Shown: in pieces, positions 26,387 through 35,487 of the stretch
How the letters are laid out: each line of letters begins with the position of its first letter
Numbering within the stretch: position 1 is the stretch's first letter
From: Eubacteriales bacterium
Lineage (GTDB): Bacteria; Bacillota; Clostridia; Lachnospirales; Lachnospiraceae
Length of the DNA stretch: 64,000 nucleotides
Direction of reading: 5' to 3'
Assembly: GCA_030524745.1 (NCBI GenBank)
Contig: JAUNGC010000008.1
Coordinates: forward strand, 60,210 to 124,209
Position numbers and translations under genes: made by a program
The notes under the pieces: model-generated
What the model was told of the DNA's origin: nothing
What the model saw: the letters and a program-made list of their open reading frames with translations, nothing else
Databases searched by the model: none

Positions 26387-28284
26387 ACGGCAGCGCCCCC
26401 TTTCTTCTCGAAGCACACGCCGCCGCCGAAACGCGCCGCGCCGCAGCCCTGACACTGCGCCCGGCAGTTCGGAGAAACTTCCTCCTGCAAAGCGCGCTTC
26501 CATTCTCTCTTTAAAAATTCCTTATTGACGCCGCAGTCCAGAAAATCCCAGGGGAAAATTTCATCCAGTCCCCGTTCTCTGGTCGTGTAAAAGGCAATGT
26601 CCACGTTGCATTCCGCAAAGGTTTCCAGCCATACGTCGTTTTTATAATATTCGCCCCAGGCATCGTACATACAGCCTTTCTGATAGGCCTTTAATATCAC
26701 TTCGGCCACCCTTCTGTCTCCCCGGGCAAAAACCCCTTCCATGACGCTCACGTCCGCCTCGTGCCAGTTGTATTTGATCCGTTTTTGGTTGAGTTGTTCG
26801 TGAATGGCGCGCTTTGTCAGAGCCGCCTTTTGCAAAAACTCCTCCTTCGTGCACATTTTCGCCCACTGGAACGGCGTGAAGGGCTTGGGAATAAAAAAGG
26901 AAGTGCTTGCCACGATCTGTACCGGGCCCGTCCGCTTTTCCTTCGGCAGCAACTCATAATAGAGAGCGGCAATCTTGTTGGACAATTCCGCAATCCCGCG
27001 GATATCCTCTTCGGTTTCCGTCGGAAGGCCCAGCATAAAGTACAATTTCACCCGGCTCCAGCCGCCCTGAAAGGCCAATGCGGCGCCGTTTAAAATGACT
27101 TCTTCGGTCAATCCTTTGTTGATTACGTCCCGCAGCCGCTGGCTTCCCGCTTCCGGCGCGAAGGTCAGGCTGCTCTTTTTCACGTCCTGCACCTTTCCCA
27201 TCACATCCAGCGAAAATGCGTCGATGCGCAATGAGGGCAGGGAAATATTCACTTTTTTCTCCTGACAGGTTTCCATGAGAAAGTCCACCAGTTCCTCCAG
27301 GCCGGAATAATCGCTGGAACTTAAGGAACTTAAGGAAATCTCTTCCTGTCCGGTATTGGCAAGCATCTGCGTTGCATATTCCTTCAGCGTTTCCACGCTT
27401 TTTTCCCTTACGGGACGATATAATTGTCCCGCCTGGCAGAAACGGCACCCGCGGATGCAGCCGCGCTGGATTTCCAGCACTACCCTGTCCTGCGTCACCT
27501 TGATATAGGGAACCACAGGCTTCATGGGATAGGGAACTTCATCCAGATCCATGACGATTTCTTTGAGGATTTTTTGCGGTACGCCCTCCTTTATGGGTTC
27601 AAAAGAAGCGATCGTGCCGTCCTCTTTATAGGTGGTTTCATAAAGCGACGGAACGTACATGCCGGTCACTTCCCGCGCGGCGCGAAGCAGAAAATCCTGA
27701 CGGCTGCCGCCGTTTTTCTTATTTTCTTTATAAATATCCAGAAGCTGACGGTAAACGGTCTCCCCTTCTCCGATATAAAAAAGGTCAAAAAAGGGAGCGA
27801 TCGGCTCCGGATTGTAGGTACACGGTCCGCCGCCGATGACAATGGGATCTTCGTCGGCGCGGTCCTCTGCCAGAAGCGGAATGCCGGACAAATCCAGCAC
27901 CTGTAAAATATTGGTATAGCACATTTCATACTGGATGGTGATTCCCAGAAAATCAAAATCCCGAACGGGATCCTGGGATTCCAGCGCAAACAGCGGAATG
28001 TGCTTTTCTCTCATGATTTTGTCCAGATCCACCCAGGGGGAATAGACTCTCTCGCACCAGACGTCCTCGTAGCGGTTAAACATATCATATAAAATCTGAA
28101 TGCCCAAATGGGACATGCCGATTTCGTATACGTCGGGAAAGCACATGACAAAACGGACGTCGATTTTATTTTTATCTTTGATGACCGCGTTCACTTCATT
28201 GCCGATATACCGGGCCGGCTTTTCAACGGACATCAGGATCTCATCCGACAGGGCGAGATGATTTTCAAAATCCGGTAATTGCAT
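26383..28284 (-). CDS. TIGR03960 family B12-binding-type radical SAM protein
   Basis: The protein (633 residues from the ATG at 28284) has an N-terminal cobalamin-binding-like region (DVRFVMCFPDVYEIGMSHLG, 20 residues), a radical SAM core with the cluster cysteines in QRGCIRGCRFCQAG at about 290, and a C-terminal region ending in Cys-rich NCRAQCQGCG. Its reaction is unknown. A GTG at 28305 overlaps the preceding stop (GTGA) in the same four-base pattern as the other genes in this operon and is an alternative start; I prefer the ATG because AAAGGA precedes it. It is coupled to TIGR03936. Confidence 0.9.
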   Translation of the reverse strand: MQLPDFENHLALSDEILMSVEKPARYIGNEVNAVIKDKNKIDVRFVMCFPDVYEIGMSHLGIQILYDMFNRYEDVWCERVYSPWVDLDKIMREKHIPLFALESQDPVRDFDFLGITIQYEMCYTNILQVLDLSGIPLLAEDRADEDPIVIGGGPCTYNPEPIAPFFDLFYIGEGETVYRQLLDIYKENKKNGGSRQDFLLRAAREVTGMYVPSLYETTYKEDGTIASFEPIKEGVPQKILKEIVMDLDEVPYPMKPVVPYIKVTQDRVVLEIQRGCIRGCRFCQAGQLYRPVREKSVETLKEYATQMLANTGQEEISLSSLSSSDYSGLEELVDFLMETCQEKKVNISLPSLRIDAFSLDVMGKVQDVKKSSLTFAPEAGSQRLRDVINKGLTEEVILNGAALAFQGGWSRVKLYFMLGLPTETEEDIRGIAELSNKIAALYYELLPKEKRTGPVQIVASTSFFIPKPFTPFQWAKMCTKEEFLQKAALTKRAIHEQLNQKRIKYNWHEADVSVMEGVFARGDRRVAEVILKAYQKGCMYDAWGEYYKNDVWLETFAECNVDIAFYTTRERGLDEIFPWDFLDCGVNKEFLKREWKRALQEEVSPNCRAQCQGCGAARFGGGVCFEKKGGAAV

Positions 28285-28301
28285 ACTTCTTTTCGTTCCT
28301 T

Positions 28302-28706
28302 TCACTCTTCGTTCTCATCAGATAAAGTATACGGGAAATTGCTCACAAAATCAATCAGTTTTCCTTCGTCAGAAACTGCGATCTGCCGGGCGATCACCTG
28401 GGCGGCGAACTGTCCGTCGATCATCACGCCCGTCCGGTCCAGATATACGACCGCCGCAAAAAGCAGGACCGCCAGAACGATGCGCAGACCCAGTGTGGAA
28501 CCGCCTGCAGGCTGCGCGGGACGCACTGCGCCAAACTCCCCCTCTTCCAGATATCCGTCATATACCAGCGGTAAATCATCATCACCATACTGCTGCTTTC
28601 CGTTTCCATAAAGAATATGTTCTCTGTTCTTTAACTTCATCCTGTTTAATGCGTTTTCTTCCCGGATAAATCTGGTTAACTGGATTTTCCGTTCCACATC
28701 TGTCAT
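28302..28706 (-). CDS. Hypothetical single-span membrane protein
   Basis: No family is recognised. The 134-residue product has a charged N-terminal cytoplasmic-type region with a helix (MTDVERKIQLTRFIREENAL), a Pro/Gly linker, one membrane segment at about 74-92 (LRIVLAVLLFAAVVYLD) and a short external C-terminal domain (GQFAAQVIARQIAVSDEGK, FVSNFPYTLSDE). It heads the operon with the radical SAM and RNase genes, ending at a four-base overlap region with the next possible start. A spore or envelope role is possible but unsupported. Confidence 0.72.
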   Translation of the reverse strand: MTDVERKIQLTRFIREENALNRMKLKNREHILYGNGKQQYGDDDLPLVYDGYLEEGEFGAVRPAQPAGGSTLGLRIVLAVLLFAAVVYLDRTGVMIDGQFAAQVIARQIAVSDEGKLIDFVSNFPYTLSDENEE

Positions 28707-28807
28707 ACAGAGCGCTCCTTTAATTTACATAATATTTTTATGTAAACTCTTCTTTCTTATTACTATTTTATGAGGCATATCCCAAAAAAAGTACAGCCAT
28801 ATGAAAT

Positions 28808-28948
28808 AGTGTGCGCAATACAGCGCACACTCGCGCGGCGCGCGGCTGCCGTCAGGCAGTATCTACTGCTTCGCGCGCATGCGCATCCCCCGGAGGGCTT
28901 TTTTATGCTATGGGAAATCCGGAGAAATTTCCCATAGCATAAAAAAGC
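28808..28948. repeat. GC-rich multi-hairpin intergenic region with 22-bp perfect inverted repeat
   Basis: Four structures lie in a row: AGTGTGCGC/GCGCACACT (28808-28816 with 28823-28831); GCGCGCG/CGCGCGC (28838-28844 with 28872-28878) enclosing CTGCC/GGCAG (28846-28850 with 28855-28859); and a perfect 22-bp inverted repeat with an 8-base loop (28897-28918 with 28927-28948). The region separates two minus-strand operons and has no open frame of note. The first hairpin uses the same GTGTGCGC arm as the one before aroB. Confidence 0.75.
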
Positions 28949-28988
28949 GGACGGCCTGAGGTTTGGATATCCTCCAGCCGTCCGGTGT
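28941..28988 (-). terminator. Terminator of the GH31-TRAP operon
   Basis: On the minus strand CGGACGGC pairs with GCCGTCCG (28978-28985 with 28948-28955, with an inner AGG/CCT), followed by CTTTTTT (28947-28941). It lies 50 bases past the dctM stop. Its T-run is the outer part of the 22-bp inverted repeat. Confidence 0.8.
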
Positions 28989-29040
28989 TTTTCAGTTTAT
29001 ACAGGTAACGCCTTTTATCAGCGCTGCCGCTTTCTGGTTT

Positions 29041-30342
29041 TTACATCAGTCCCATCAACTGCGGCAGTCCCAGAGAAAGCGCCGGGATATAAGTGACCGC
29101 AAGCAAAAGGATGAACAGTACCAGGAAGTAAGGAACCAGCGTCCTGGCAACGGATTCGATGCTGATTTTGCTGATGCCGCAGCCTACAAACAACACGGAA
29201 CCTACCGGCGGGGTCATATTGCCCATACACATATTGAAGATCAGCATAACGCCGAACTGAATCGCCGTCATCCCCATGCTCTCTGCGATCGGCAGGAAAA
29301 TGGGCGTAAAGATCAGGATTGCAGGCGTGATGTCCATGAACATGCCGACAATCAGAAGAATCACGTTCATCAGCAGGAAAATAACGAACTTATTATCGGA
29401 AATTGCCATGATACCGTTGCTGATCGCCGCAGGAATTCCGGAATATGCCATAACGAAGGACATCGCGGAGGATGCGGAAATCAGGAAAAGAATGATACCG
29501 CTGGTACATGCGCTGTTCACCAGAATCTTCATAAAGGACTTCATCGTAATGCTCTTATAGCATATGGAAAGGATCAGGCAGTACAGCACGCAGATGCCCG
29601 CGCCCTCGGTCGCGGTGAAAATGCCGCCGACGATACCGCCGATGACGATGACGATCAGAAGAAGACTGGGAAGCGCTTCCAATGTGGTTTTTAAAGCTTC
29701 CTTAGCGGGCACTCTTCCGGTGGTGGGATATTTGTGCTTTTTCGCATAAATAAATGCTACTACCATGGTTCCCAATCCCATCAGGATGCCGGGAATATAC
29801 CCTGCCATGAACAGAGTGGAAATGGATACGCCGCCTGCCACTGTGGAATAAACGATGAATGCGCTGGTGGGCGGAATCAAAAGGCCCGTAGGCGCGGACG
29901 CGATATTGACCGCCGTCGCAAATGCAGGATCATAGCCGTCTTCCTTTTCAATCGGATAAATACAGCCGCCCATTGCGGACGCCGCCGCCACGGAGGAACC
30001 GGACAGCGCGCCGAACAACATGTTGCCAAGTACGTTTGCCTGTGCCAGGGAGCCGGGAATCCAGCCTACAAACAGCTTCGCAAAGTTAACAAGGCGCTTT
30101 GCGATACCGCCGTTGTTCATGATATTGCCGGCCAGAATGAAAAGCGGAATCGCCAGCAGGGAGAAGCTTTCCACGCCGCTGTTCATTTTCTGCATGGTGA
30201 TGAAGGTGATCTGATCCCAGGACAGGGAGGAGATCGCCGTTACAATTGAAGAAATTACAATGCTGACAGAGATCGGACAGCCCAAAAACAGAAGGATGCC
30301 GAATACTGCGAACAGAATTACGGTAGTGAGTACGATATTCAT
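29041..30342 (-). CDS. dctM: TRAP transporter large permease, DctM
   Basis: The large TRAP subunit carries substrate with sodium ions across the membrane. The 433-residue protein has about 12 hydrophobic helices and typical DctM motifs: NIMNNGGIAKRLVNFAKLFV (20), GSLAQANVLGNMLFGALSGS (20), ASAPTGLLIPPTSAFIVYS and NMTPPVGSVLFVGCGI. Its ATG overlaps the dctQ stop (ATGA). TRAP systems usually import sugar acids or other carboxylates, here in an operon with a GH31 glycosidase. Confidence 0.96.
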   Translation of the reverse strand: MNIVLTTVILFAVFGILLFLGCPISVSIVISSIVTAISSLSWDQITFITMQKMNSGVESFSLLAIPLFILAGNIMNNGGIAKRLVNFAKLFVGWIPGSLAQANVLGNMLFGALSGSSVAAASAMGGCIYPIEKEDGYDPAFATAVNIASAPTGLLIPPTSAFIVYSTVAGGVSISTLFMAGYIPGILMGLGTMVVAFIYAKKHKYPTTGRVPAKEALKTTLEALPSLLLIVIVIGGIVGGIFTATEGAGICVLYCLILSICYKSITMKSFMKILVNSACTSGIILFLISASSAMSFVMAYSGIPAAISNGIMAISDNKFVIFLLMNVILLIVGMFMDITPAILIFTPIFLPIAESMGMTAIQFGVMLIFNMCMGNMTPPVGSVLFVGCGISKISIESVARTLVPYFLVLFILLLAVTYIPALSLGLPQLMGLM

Positions 30343-30842
30343 TCTTCATTCCCTCCTTCAATGACATTTCCGGTGATGTCTTCATAAAGATTGATGACCT
30401 GCGCCATGATGATAAAGATGCCGGAAATCGGCGCCATGGCGTATACAAGACTTCTGGGTATCCCCAAAAGCGCGGAATAAACTTTCGTTGCGCTCAGGGC
30501 AAGCTTGACGCCGCCGATGGTGATGACAAACAGCGCAAATACCAGGATCAGCGCATCAATGAAGATCATCAGAATTCTTTTGCCGGCCGGAGACAGCTTG
30601 TTCGGCAACAGGACGAGAGACATATGCTCTCTTGTGTAAAACGCATAAGCCGCGCCGATGAATCCGGTCCAGATCAGCATATAACGAACCAGTTCTTCCG
30701 TGAAAGCCGCCGGATTATTTAAGACGTAACGGGTAAATACCTGATATAATACCAGCAGCGTCATGACGGACAGCAGTACCGTAGCAATACGGGACAGAAT
30801 AAAAATCATGCATTTTCTGATTTTTGTCATTATTTCTTTCAT
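30339..30842 (-). CDS. dctQ: TRAP transporter small permease, DctQ
   Basis: The small TRAP subunit joins DctM to form the membrane complex. The 167-residue protein has four membrane helices and the family marks QVFTRYVLNNPAAFTEELVR (20) and YFIGAAYAF-like WTGFIGAAYAFYTREHMSL. It lies between dctP (12 bases) and dctM (four-base overlap). Confidence 0.95.
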   Translation of the reverse strand: MKEIMTKIRKCMIFILSRIATVLLSVMTLLVLYQVFTRYVLNNPAAFTEELVRYMLIWTGFIGAAYAFYTREHMSLVLLPNKLSPAGKRILMIFIDALILVFALFVITIGGVKLALSATKVYSALLGIPRSLVYAMAPISGIFIIMAQVINLYEDITGNVIEGGNEE

Positions 30843-30854
30843 GAGATGCCCCCC

Positions 30855-31880
30855 TTATTCAACAGAATCAATGATATCCAGCAGTTCTCCGACGCCGGGA
30901 TATTCCGCGCGGTATTCGCCGATCATACCGCTGGTCGCCTGGCGGAACGCTTCCTTGTCCACATCATCGACGAATTCCACATTCATCTGGGTCTTCGCTT
31001 CTTCAATCGCTTCTTCGATGGCTGCGTCCCATGCGATCTTATGGCTTTCTGTGGATTCATAAGCTGCCTGCAGGATGATCTGCTGATCTTCGGGGCTGAT
31101 GTTTTTCCACACCTTTGCGCTCATGACCATAACGTCGGGAATCATGGCGTGCTGATCGGTGGAATAAACTTTGCAGATCTCGCCGTGTTTACCGGTGGTC
31201 AGCGCTGTTTCATTATTTTCTGTCCCGTCGATGATGCCGGTCTGTAAGGAGGTATAAACATCACCGTATGCCATCGCTACCGGAATGCCGCCCAGCGCCT
31301 TCATCATATCGGTCTGAGATTTCATATCCTGTACGCGGATTTTCAACCCCTTTAAATCTTCCGGTGTGCGGATCGCCTTGTTTGTGGTATAGAAGGAACG
31401 CGCGCCGGAGGTATAATAGGTCAGCGTCACAAAGCCGTCGTCCTCGGATGAGAGGAAGAAATCGCGCATTTCCTGAGAATCCATTACGTGATAAAAGTCT
31501 TCGGTATCGTCGAATATGTAGGGAAGTCCGAATGCATGGTAAGATTCGTTATAGGTCGCAAGACCGGGCGCTGATACCTTCGTCATGGAAATAACGCCGG
31601 CCATAAGCTGTTCCATATTTTCGTTTTCGGAGCCCAACTGTCCGTTGGGGAAAATCTGTACCTTGATTCTTCCGTCGGTACGCTCTTCCACCTTCTGCGC
31701 AAACTCCAGCATGGCGATATGTACGGTGTGCACCTCGCTGAGTCCGTGTGCCAGAGTGAGAATCATCGGGTTTTCCGCTGTCGCTTCCTCGCTGGTCTGC
31801 GCGCCTGTAGTCTGGTTACAACCGCTTAAGCACATTGCAGTCATCACCAGCACGAGAATGATTGCAGTTAATTTTTTCAT
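30855..31880 (-). CDS. dctP: TRAP substrate-binding lipoprotein, DctP
   Basis: DctP captures substrate outside the cell and delivers it to DctQM. The 341-residue protein starts with a lipoprotein signal (MKKLTAIILVLVMTAMCLSGC), cut before the cysteine. Binding-protein features are LAHGLSEVHTVHIAMLEFAQ (20), RIKVQIFPNGQLGSE and the conserved arginine region LKGLKIRVQDMKSQTDMMKA (20), where the arginine contacts a carboxylate in known family members. AAAGGA precedes the ATG at 31880. This predicts an acidic substrate such as a uronate. The gene follows GH31 by 22 bases. Confidence 0.94.
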   Translation of the reverse strand: MKKLTAIILVLVMTAMCLSGCNQTTGAQTSEEATAENPMILTLAHGLSEVHTVHIAMLEFAQKVEERTDGRIKVQIFPNGQLGSENENMEQLMAGVISMTKVSAPGLATYNESYHAFGLPYIFDDTEDFYHVMDSQEMRDFFLSSEDDGFVTLTYYTSGARSFYTTNKAIRTPEDLKGLKIRVQDMKSQTDMMKALGGIPVAMAYGDVYTSLQTGIIDGTENNETALTTGKHGEICKVYSTDQHAMIPDVMVMSAKVWKNISPEDQQIILQAAYESTESHKIAWDAAIEEAIEEAKTQMNVEFVDDVDKEAFRQATSGMIGEYRAEYPGVGELLDIIDSVE

Positions 31881-31902
31881 GGTTTTACAATTCCTTTCTA
31901 TT

Positions 31903-34404
31903 TTACATTCCAATCATATCAAACTGTTCAAAGGAAACCGTCAGACGATAATCCTTATCAGGATTGTTATACTTCACCTGTACGGATTTCAGTCTCTGAC
32001 TGTAATACCAGCCGCACTCCGCCTCTTCAAACTTGCGTCTGTGCAGGAAATGAGGGATCTGTTTGCCATCCAGCGTTACCCAGAAAGGCGCTTTTTCACG
32101 GTGAATCATATCTACATACATCGTCTTCACTGCAGTTTCAAAATTTCCCTCTTTTACGAAATCCAGGTGCGTCTGCTCTCCTGCCGTCAGCGTAATGTGC
32201 GTCTTTAAGAAAGCGCCCTTTTCATAGTCCAGAGAAATGCCGTCGTCCTCATACAAGGTGAAGGAACCGTCCTTATCGGCCGCACAGAGAATCGAAATGC
32301 CGGTAGCCTGCTGGGTACGGAGGTTGTTCATTTTGTTTGTCGCCATGGGAATGATGGCGTTGCTTCTGACAAACAGCGGAATGGAACCTAAATCCACGGG
32401 AATCTCGATGGTCTGACCGCCTTCGTACGCTTTTCTGGTATAGAAGTCATAGAAGGTTTCGCCTGCCGGCAAATATACCCGGCGTGTTGTCGCGCCCTTT
32501 TCCACCACGTTAGCAACCAGAAGGGAATCGCCGAACATGAAGTCCACGCCTTCTTCATAGCAGTTTGTATCATTCTGGAATGCGCTGAACATGGGTTCCA
32601 TGATCGGAAGGCCGCTCTCGTGCGCTCTCTCCATCAGGGAATACAGATACGGAGAAATCTGATAACGGAAGGAAATCGCGTCGCGTATGTAATCGGTGCA
32701 GTCGCTGTACATCCAGGGCTCTGTCACCGTGTTGTCGGTGTTGGTGGAGTGGATGGAAAAACGGGGCTGGAAAATGCCGTTCTGAATCCATCTGACCATC
32801 AGTTCCGCTTCCGGGGACGGACCATAGAAGCCGCCGATATCGCAGCCCTGGTTTGCCACGCCTGACAGGCCCATGCCCAGAATGGTCGCAATATTATATT
32901 TGAGCGCTTCCCAGCAGGTTAAATTATCGCCCGCCCAGGTCTGTGCATAACGCTGAATGCCGCAATGACCGGAACGGCACACAATGTAGGGACGGGTATT
33001 TTCAAACGTTTCGTGAATCGCCTCTTTGGTGATGTGGCACATAATGTTGGACATCACGGCTTTTAGCTGGCCGATGGTCGCGCCCTTGCCTTCAAAATAG
33101 CAGCGGCAATCCTTGTCCACCATGCTGTCATATTCACAGTTATCGTTCCAGACGGAACTCGTGCCGTATTCCAGCACATGCTCTTTTAACATTTCTTTCC
33201 AGTAAGCGCGGGTGGATTCCTTCGTAAAGTCCACGAACATTCCTTTGCCACCCCACCAGGTTCCGACGCCCGGTTCATCGCTGTCGCTCGCCTTGACCAG
33301 CATATCCTTTGCTTTCATCTCTTCCAGCATCGGATGAATCAGCAAAACGCCGGGTTTGACATTAGGAGATACGGATACGCCTCGCGCCGTCATTTCCGCA
33401 AAGAATTTTGCAGGATCTTTAAAGCGCTTTTTATTCCAGGTAAAAATGCAACGCTTCACGCCCTTGTCCGTTTCCACGGTACAATATCCGGAAGAAAGCT
33501 GGAATCCGTCCACCGGAATGCCCTCCTCCTTCGTGGTATCGATAAAGTCCAAAATTGCATCGTCACAGTCCGCTTCCAATTCGGGATAATACATGGAAGA
33601 GCCCAGATATCCCAGCGCATAGCGCGGCAACATTGCGGATTTTCCGGTCAGATCGGTATAGCGCTCCACCACCTCGCGGATGGAAGGGCCTGCGATCAAA
33701 AACAGATCGATATCACCGCCGTCTGTACGGTAACGGCTGTGCGGCTTCCAATAGTTGCTCTTTTCCCTGCCCATGTCGAAATCACATTCCCATGTGCTGT
33801 GGTAATAATAGCCCACCGCCTTCTTGCTTAAGCGGTTTAACTTAATGTAAAACGGAATGTGCTTATAGAGAGAATCCGTTTCCTTCGGATTGTAGCCCAT
33901 GGCATCCTTCGGGCTCATGCCCATGAACTTCTGCGCTTTGTTGATCTCGCCGCTCTTTTCACCAAATCCATAAAAACAATCGTCCGCAGAGATTTCGCTG
34001 GTATGGATACGCCTGTGATTAGAGTCCTCCATATAAGCAAGGTCCACAATATCCGCGTGTAAAAGCGTCTGCTCCGCGTCATAAACGCAGATGCGGAAAG
34101 GATCTTTTTCCACCACGACAGTTAACTTCTCGCCGCGGAGGACCGCCTTTTCGTCGCCGTCTTCCAGTTTGGCTTCTGCCGCCGTAACGCGTTTCCGATA
34201 GTCCCGCATCACATTGTCCATACGGTCTTCCCACGCAGTCGTCACCAGACTGTAGGATTCTTCTGCAAAATCGCCGTCAAATCCCGCCCGGATACGTACG
34301 ATCGAGTCAGTCAGAAACAGAATTCTGATTTCACATCCGTCGGTTTTTACGGAAAAGAAATCGCCCTGTCTGTCTACAGAAAAGACTTTTGTGCAGATTC
34401 TCAT
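31903..34404 (-). CDS. Glycoside hydrolase family 31 (alpha-glycosidase)
   Basis: GH31 enzymes cleave alpha-linked sugars by a retaining mechanism. The 833-residue cytoplasmic protein (no signal peptide) has an N-terminal beta-sandwich (1-235), the barrel with the nucleophile Asp in SVWNDNCEYD at about 420 and the acid/base Asp in TWAGDN at about 492, and C-terminal beta domains (about 620-833). CDIGGFYGPSPEAELMVRWI (20) is a family motif. The nucleophile context WNDNCE differs from the usual WxDMNE, so the subfamily and substrate are unclear; alpha-glucosidase, alpha-xylosidase or a uronide-specific enzyme are possible. AAGGAGG precedes the ATG. Confidence 0.92.
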   Translation of the reverse strand: MRICTKVFSVDRQGDFFSVKTDGCEIRILFLTDSIVRIRAGFDGDFAEESYSLVTTAWEDRMDNVMRDYRKRVTAAEAKLEDGDEKAVLRGEKLTVVVEKDPFRICVYDAEQTLLHADIVDLAYMEDSNHRRIHTSEISADDCFYGFGEKSGEINKAQKFMGMSPKDAMGYNPKETDSLYKHIPFYIKLNRLSKKAVGYYYHSTWECDFDMGREKSNYWKPHSRYRTDGGDIDLFLIAGPSIREVVERYTDLTGKSAMLPRYALGYLGSSMYYPELEADCDDAILDFIDTTKEEGIPVDGFQLSSGYCTVETDKGVKRCIFTWNKKRFKDPAKFFAEMTARGVSVSPNVKPGVLLIHPMLEEMKAKDMLVKASDSDEPGVGTWWGGKGMFVDFTKESTRAYWKEMLKEHVLEYGTSSVWNDNCEYDSMVDKDCRCYFEGKGATIGQLKAVMSNIMCHITKEAIHETFENTRPYIVCRSGHCGIQRYAQTWAGDNLTCWEALKYNIATILGMGLSGVANQGCDIGGFYGPSPEAELMVRWIQNGIFQPRFSIHSTNTDNTVTEPWMYSDCTDYIRDAISFRYQISPYLYSLMERAHESGLPIMEPMFSAFQNDTNCYEEGVDFMFGDSLLVANVVEKGATTRRVYLPAGETFYDFYTRKAYEGGQTIEIPVDLGSIPLFVRSNAIIPMATNKMNNLRTQQATGISILCAADKDGSFTLYEDDGISLDYEKGAFLKTHITLTAGEQTHLDFVKEGNFETAVKTMYVDMIHREKAPFWVTLDGKQIPHFLHRRKFEEAECGWYYSQRLKSVQVKYNNPDKDYRLTVSFEQFDMIGM

Positions 34405-34444
34405 TACTCACTACCTCCTTCATTTTGCTTCATCTGATATTTTT

Positions 34445-34473
34445 ATTTTATGAAAAAACTTCCAACAAAACAA
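34445..34473 (-). promoter_or_regulatory. Promoter of the GH31-TRAP operon
   Basis: On the minus strand TTGTTT (34473-34468), 17 bases, TAAAAT (34450-34445), about 40 bases before the GH31 start. The divergent AraC gene reads away from the same AT-rich spacer (34405-34647), where its own likely promoter is TTGCGA (34521-34526) with TATACA (34542-34547). Confidence 0.6.
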
Positions 34474-34647
34474 GACAATATTTGCACTTTTCAAGCAAAA
34501 ATAAGCATATCTTGCTCTGTTTGCGAAAAAATGTTATGGTATATACATAAATTTTGCGCAGATATTAAAATATACACAGCACTTTGACGAAAAATGCCAG
34601 GAACGACCTATGAAATTATCATTTTGGCAGCGGTATCGGAGGAGAAT

Positions 34648-35475
34648 ATGGTAGATCAGGCCGGAATCAGGATGGCGCAGGGCAACCGGATTGCCTGCGA
34701 AAGAATCAGCGGAGTAAACGACAATATGTCCAAATCCCACTATCATGACTATTTTGAAATTTATTTTCTGGAAAGCGGAGAACGAATCCACATGATCGAG
34801 GATTCCATGTTCCAAATGCAGGCAGGGGAACTGATTTTGTTTTCGCCTTACACCATGCATCATTCTTTCGGCGAAAAAGACGTGCCTTTTAAAAGAGTCG
34901 TACTCTATTTTCACAAAAGCGAAGTGGACTCTGCAGAACTTCTGACAGCGTTGGAGAATGGCAGCGGCCTGTACTGCCCCAAAGAAAAGGATAGTCAGAT
35001 CATCGGCCGAATTTTAAATGAATTATTGCATGAGCAGGAAACGCCGTCTGCGTTCAGACAAACCAGCGAACACGCGCTGCTCAATCTCCTGCTCGTTTTC
35101 CTGATGCACAATTCCATTCGCCAGCAGTCTGAAAAAATGGACATGATAAACCGGATCGATACGGTAATCAGCTATATCCACAATCATTATGCAGAAGAGA
35201 TCAGTCTGGAGCAACTGGCGCAGATGTTCTACATCAGTCCCTATTATTTATGCCGGGAATTCAAGCGTTGTACCAACAGAACGATTATCCAGTACATCAA
35301 TATAACCCGGATCATGAACGCACAGAGGAAATTTATGGAAACTGATAAAAATGTGACCCAGATCAGTAAGGAAACCGGATTTTCCAATGTGACCCATTTC
35401 AACCGGGTATTCAAAAGCGTAACGGGCACGACGCCCTCCGGATTTAAGAAAACGCTGCATATGGAAACGCAGTAA
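34648..35475 (+). CDS. AraC family regulator of the GH31-TRAP operon
   Basis: The 275-residue protein has an N-terminal cupin-type sensor (about 1-140: SKSHYHDYFEIYFLESGE, LFSPYTMHHSF) and a C-terminal double HTH domain (about 170-272: EEISLEQLAQMFYISPYYLC (20), TQISKETGFSNVTHFNRVFK (20), GTTPSGFK). Divergent placement suggests it activates the GH31-TRAP genes when the sugar is present. I chose the ATG at 34648 because GGAGGAG stands upstream; an ATG at 34594 would add 18 residues that match nothing in the family. A terminator follows. Confidence 0.92.
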   Translation: MVDQAGIRMAQGNRIACERISGVNDNMSKSHYHDYFEIYFLESGERIHMIEDSMFQMQAGELILFSPYTMHHSFGEKDVPFKRVVLYFHKSEVDSAELLTALENGSGLYCPKEKDSQIIGRILNELLHEQETPSAFRQTSEHALLNLLLVFLMHNSIRQQSEKMDMINRIDTVISYIHNHYAEEISLEQLAQMFYISPYYLCREFKRCTNRTIIQYINITRIMNAQRKFMETDKNVTQISKETGFSNVTHFNRVFKSVTGTTPSGFKKTLHMETQ

Positions 35476-35487
35476 ACAGTCATATAA

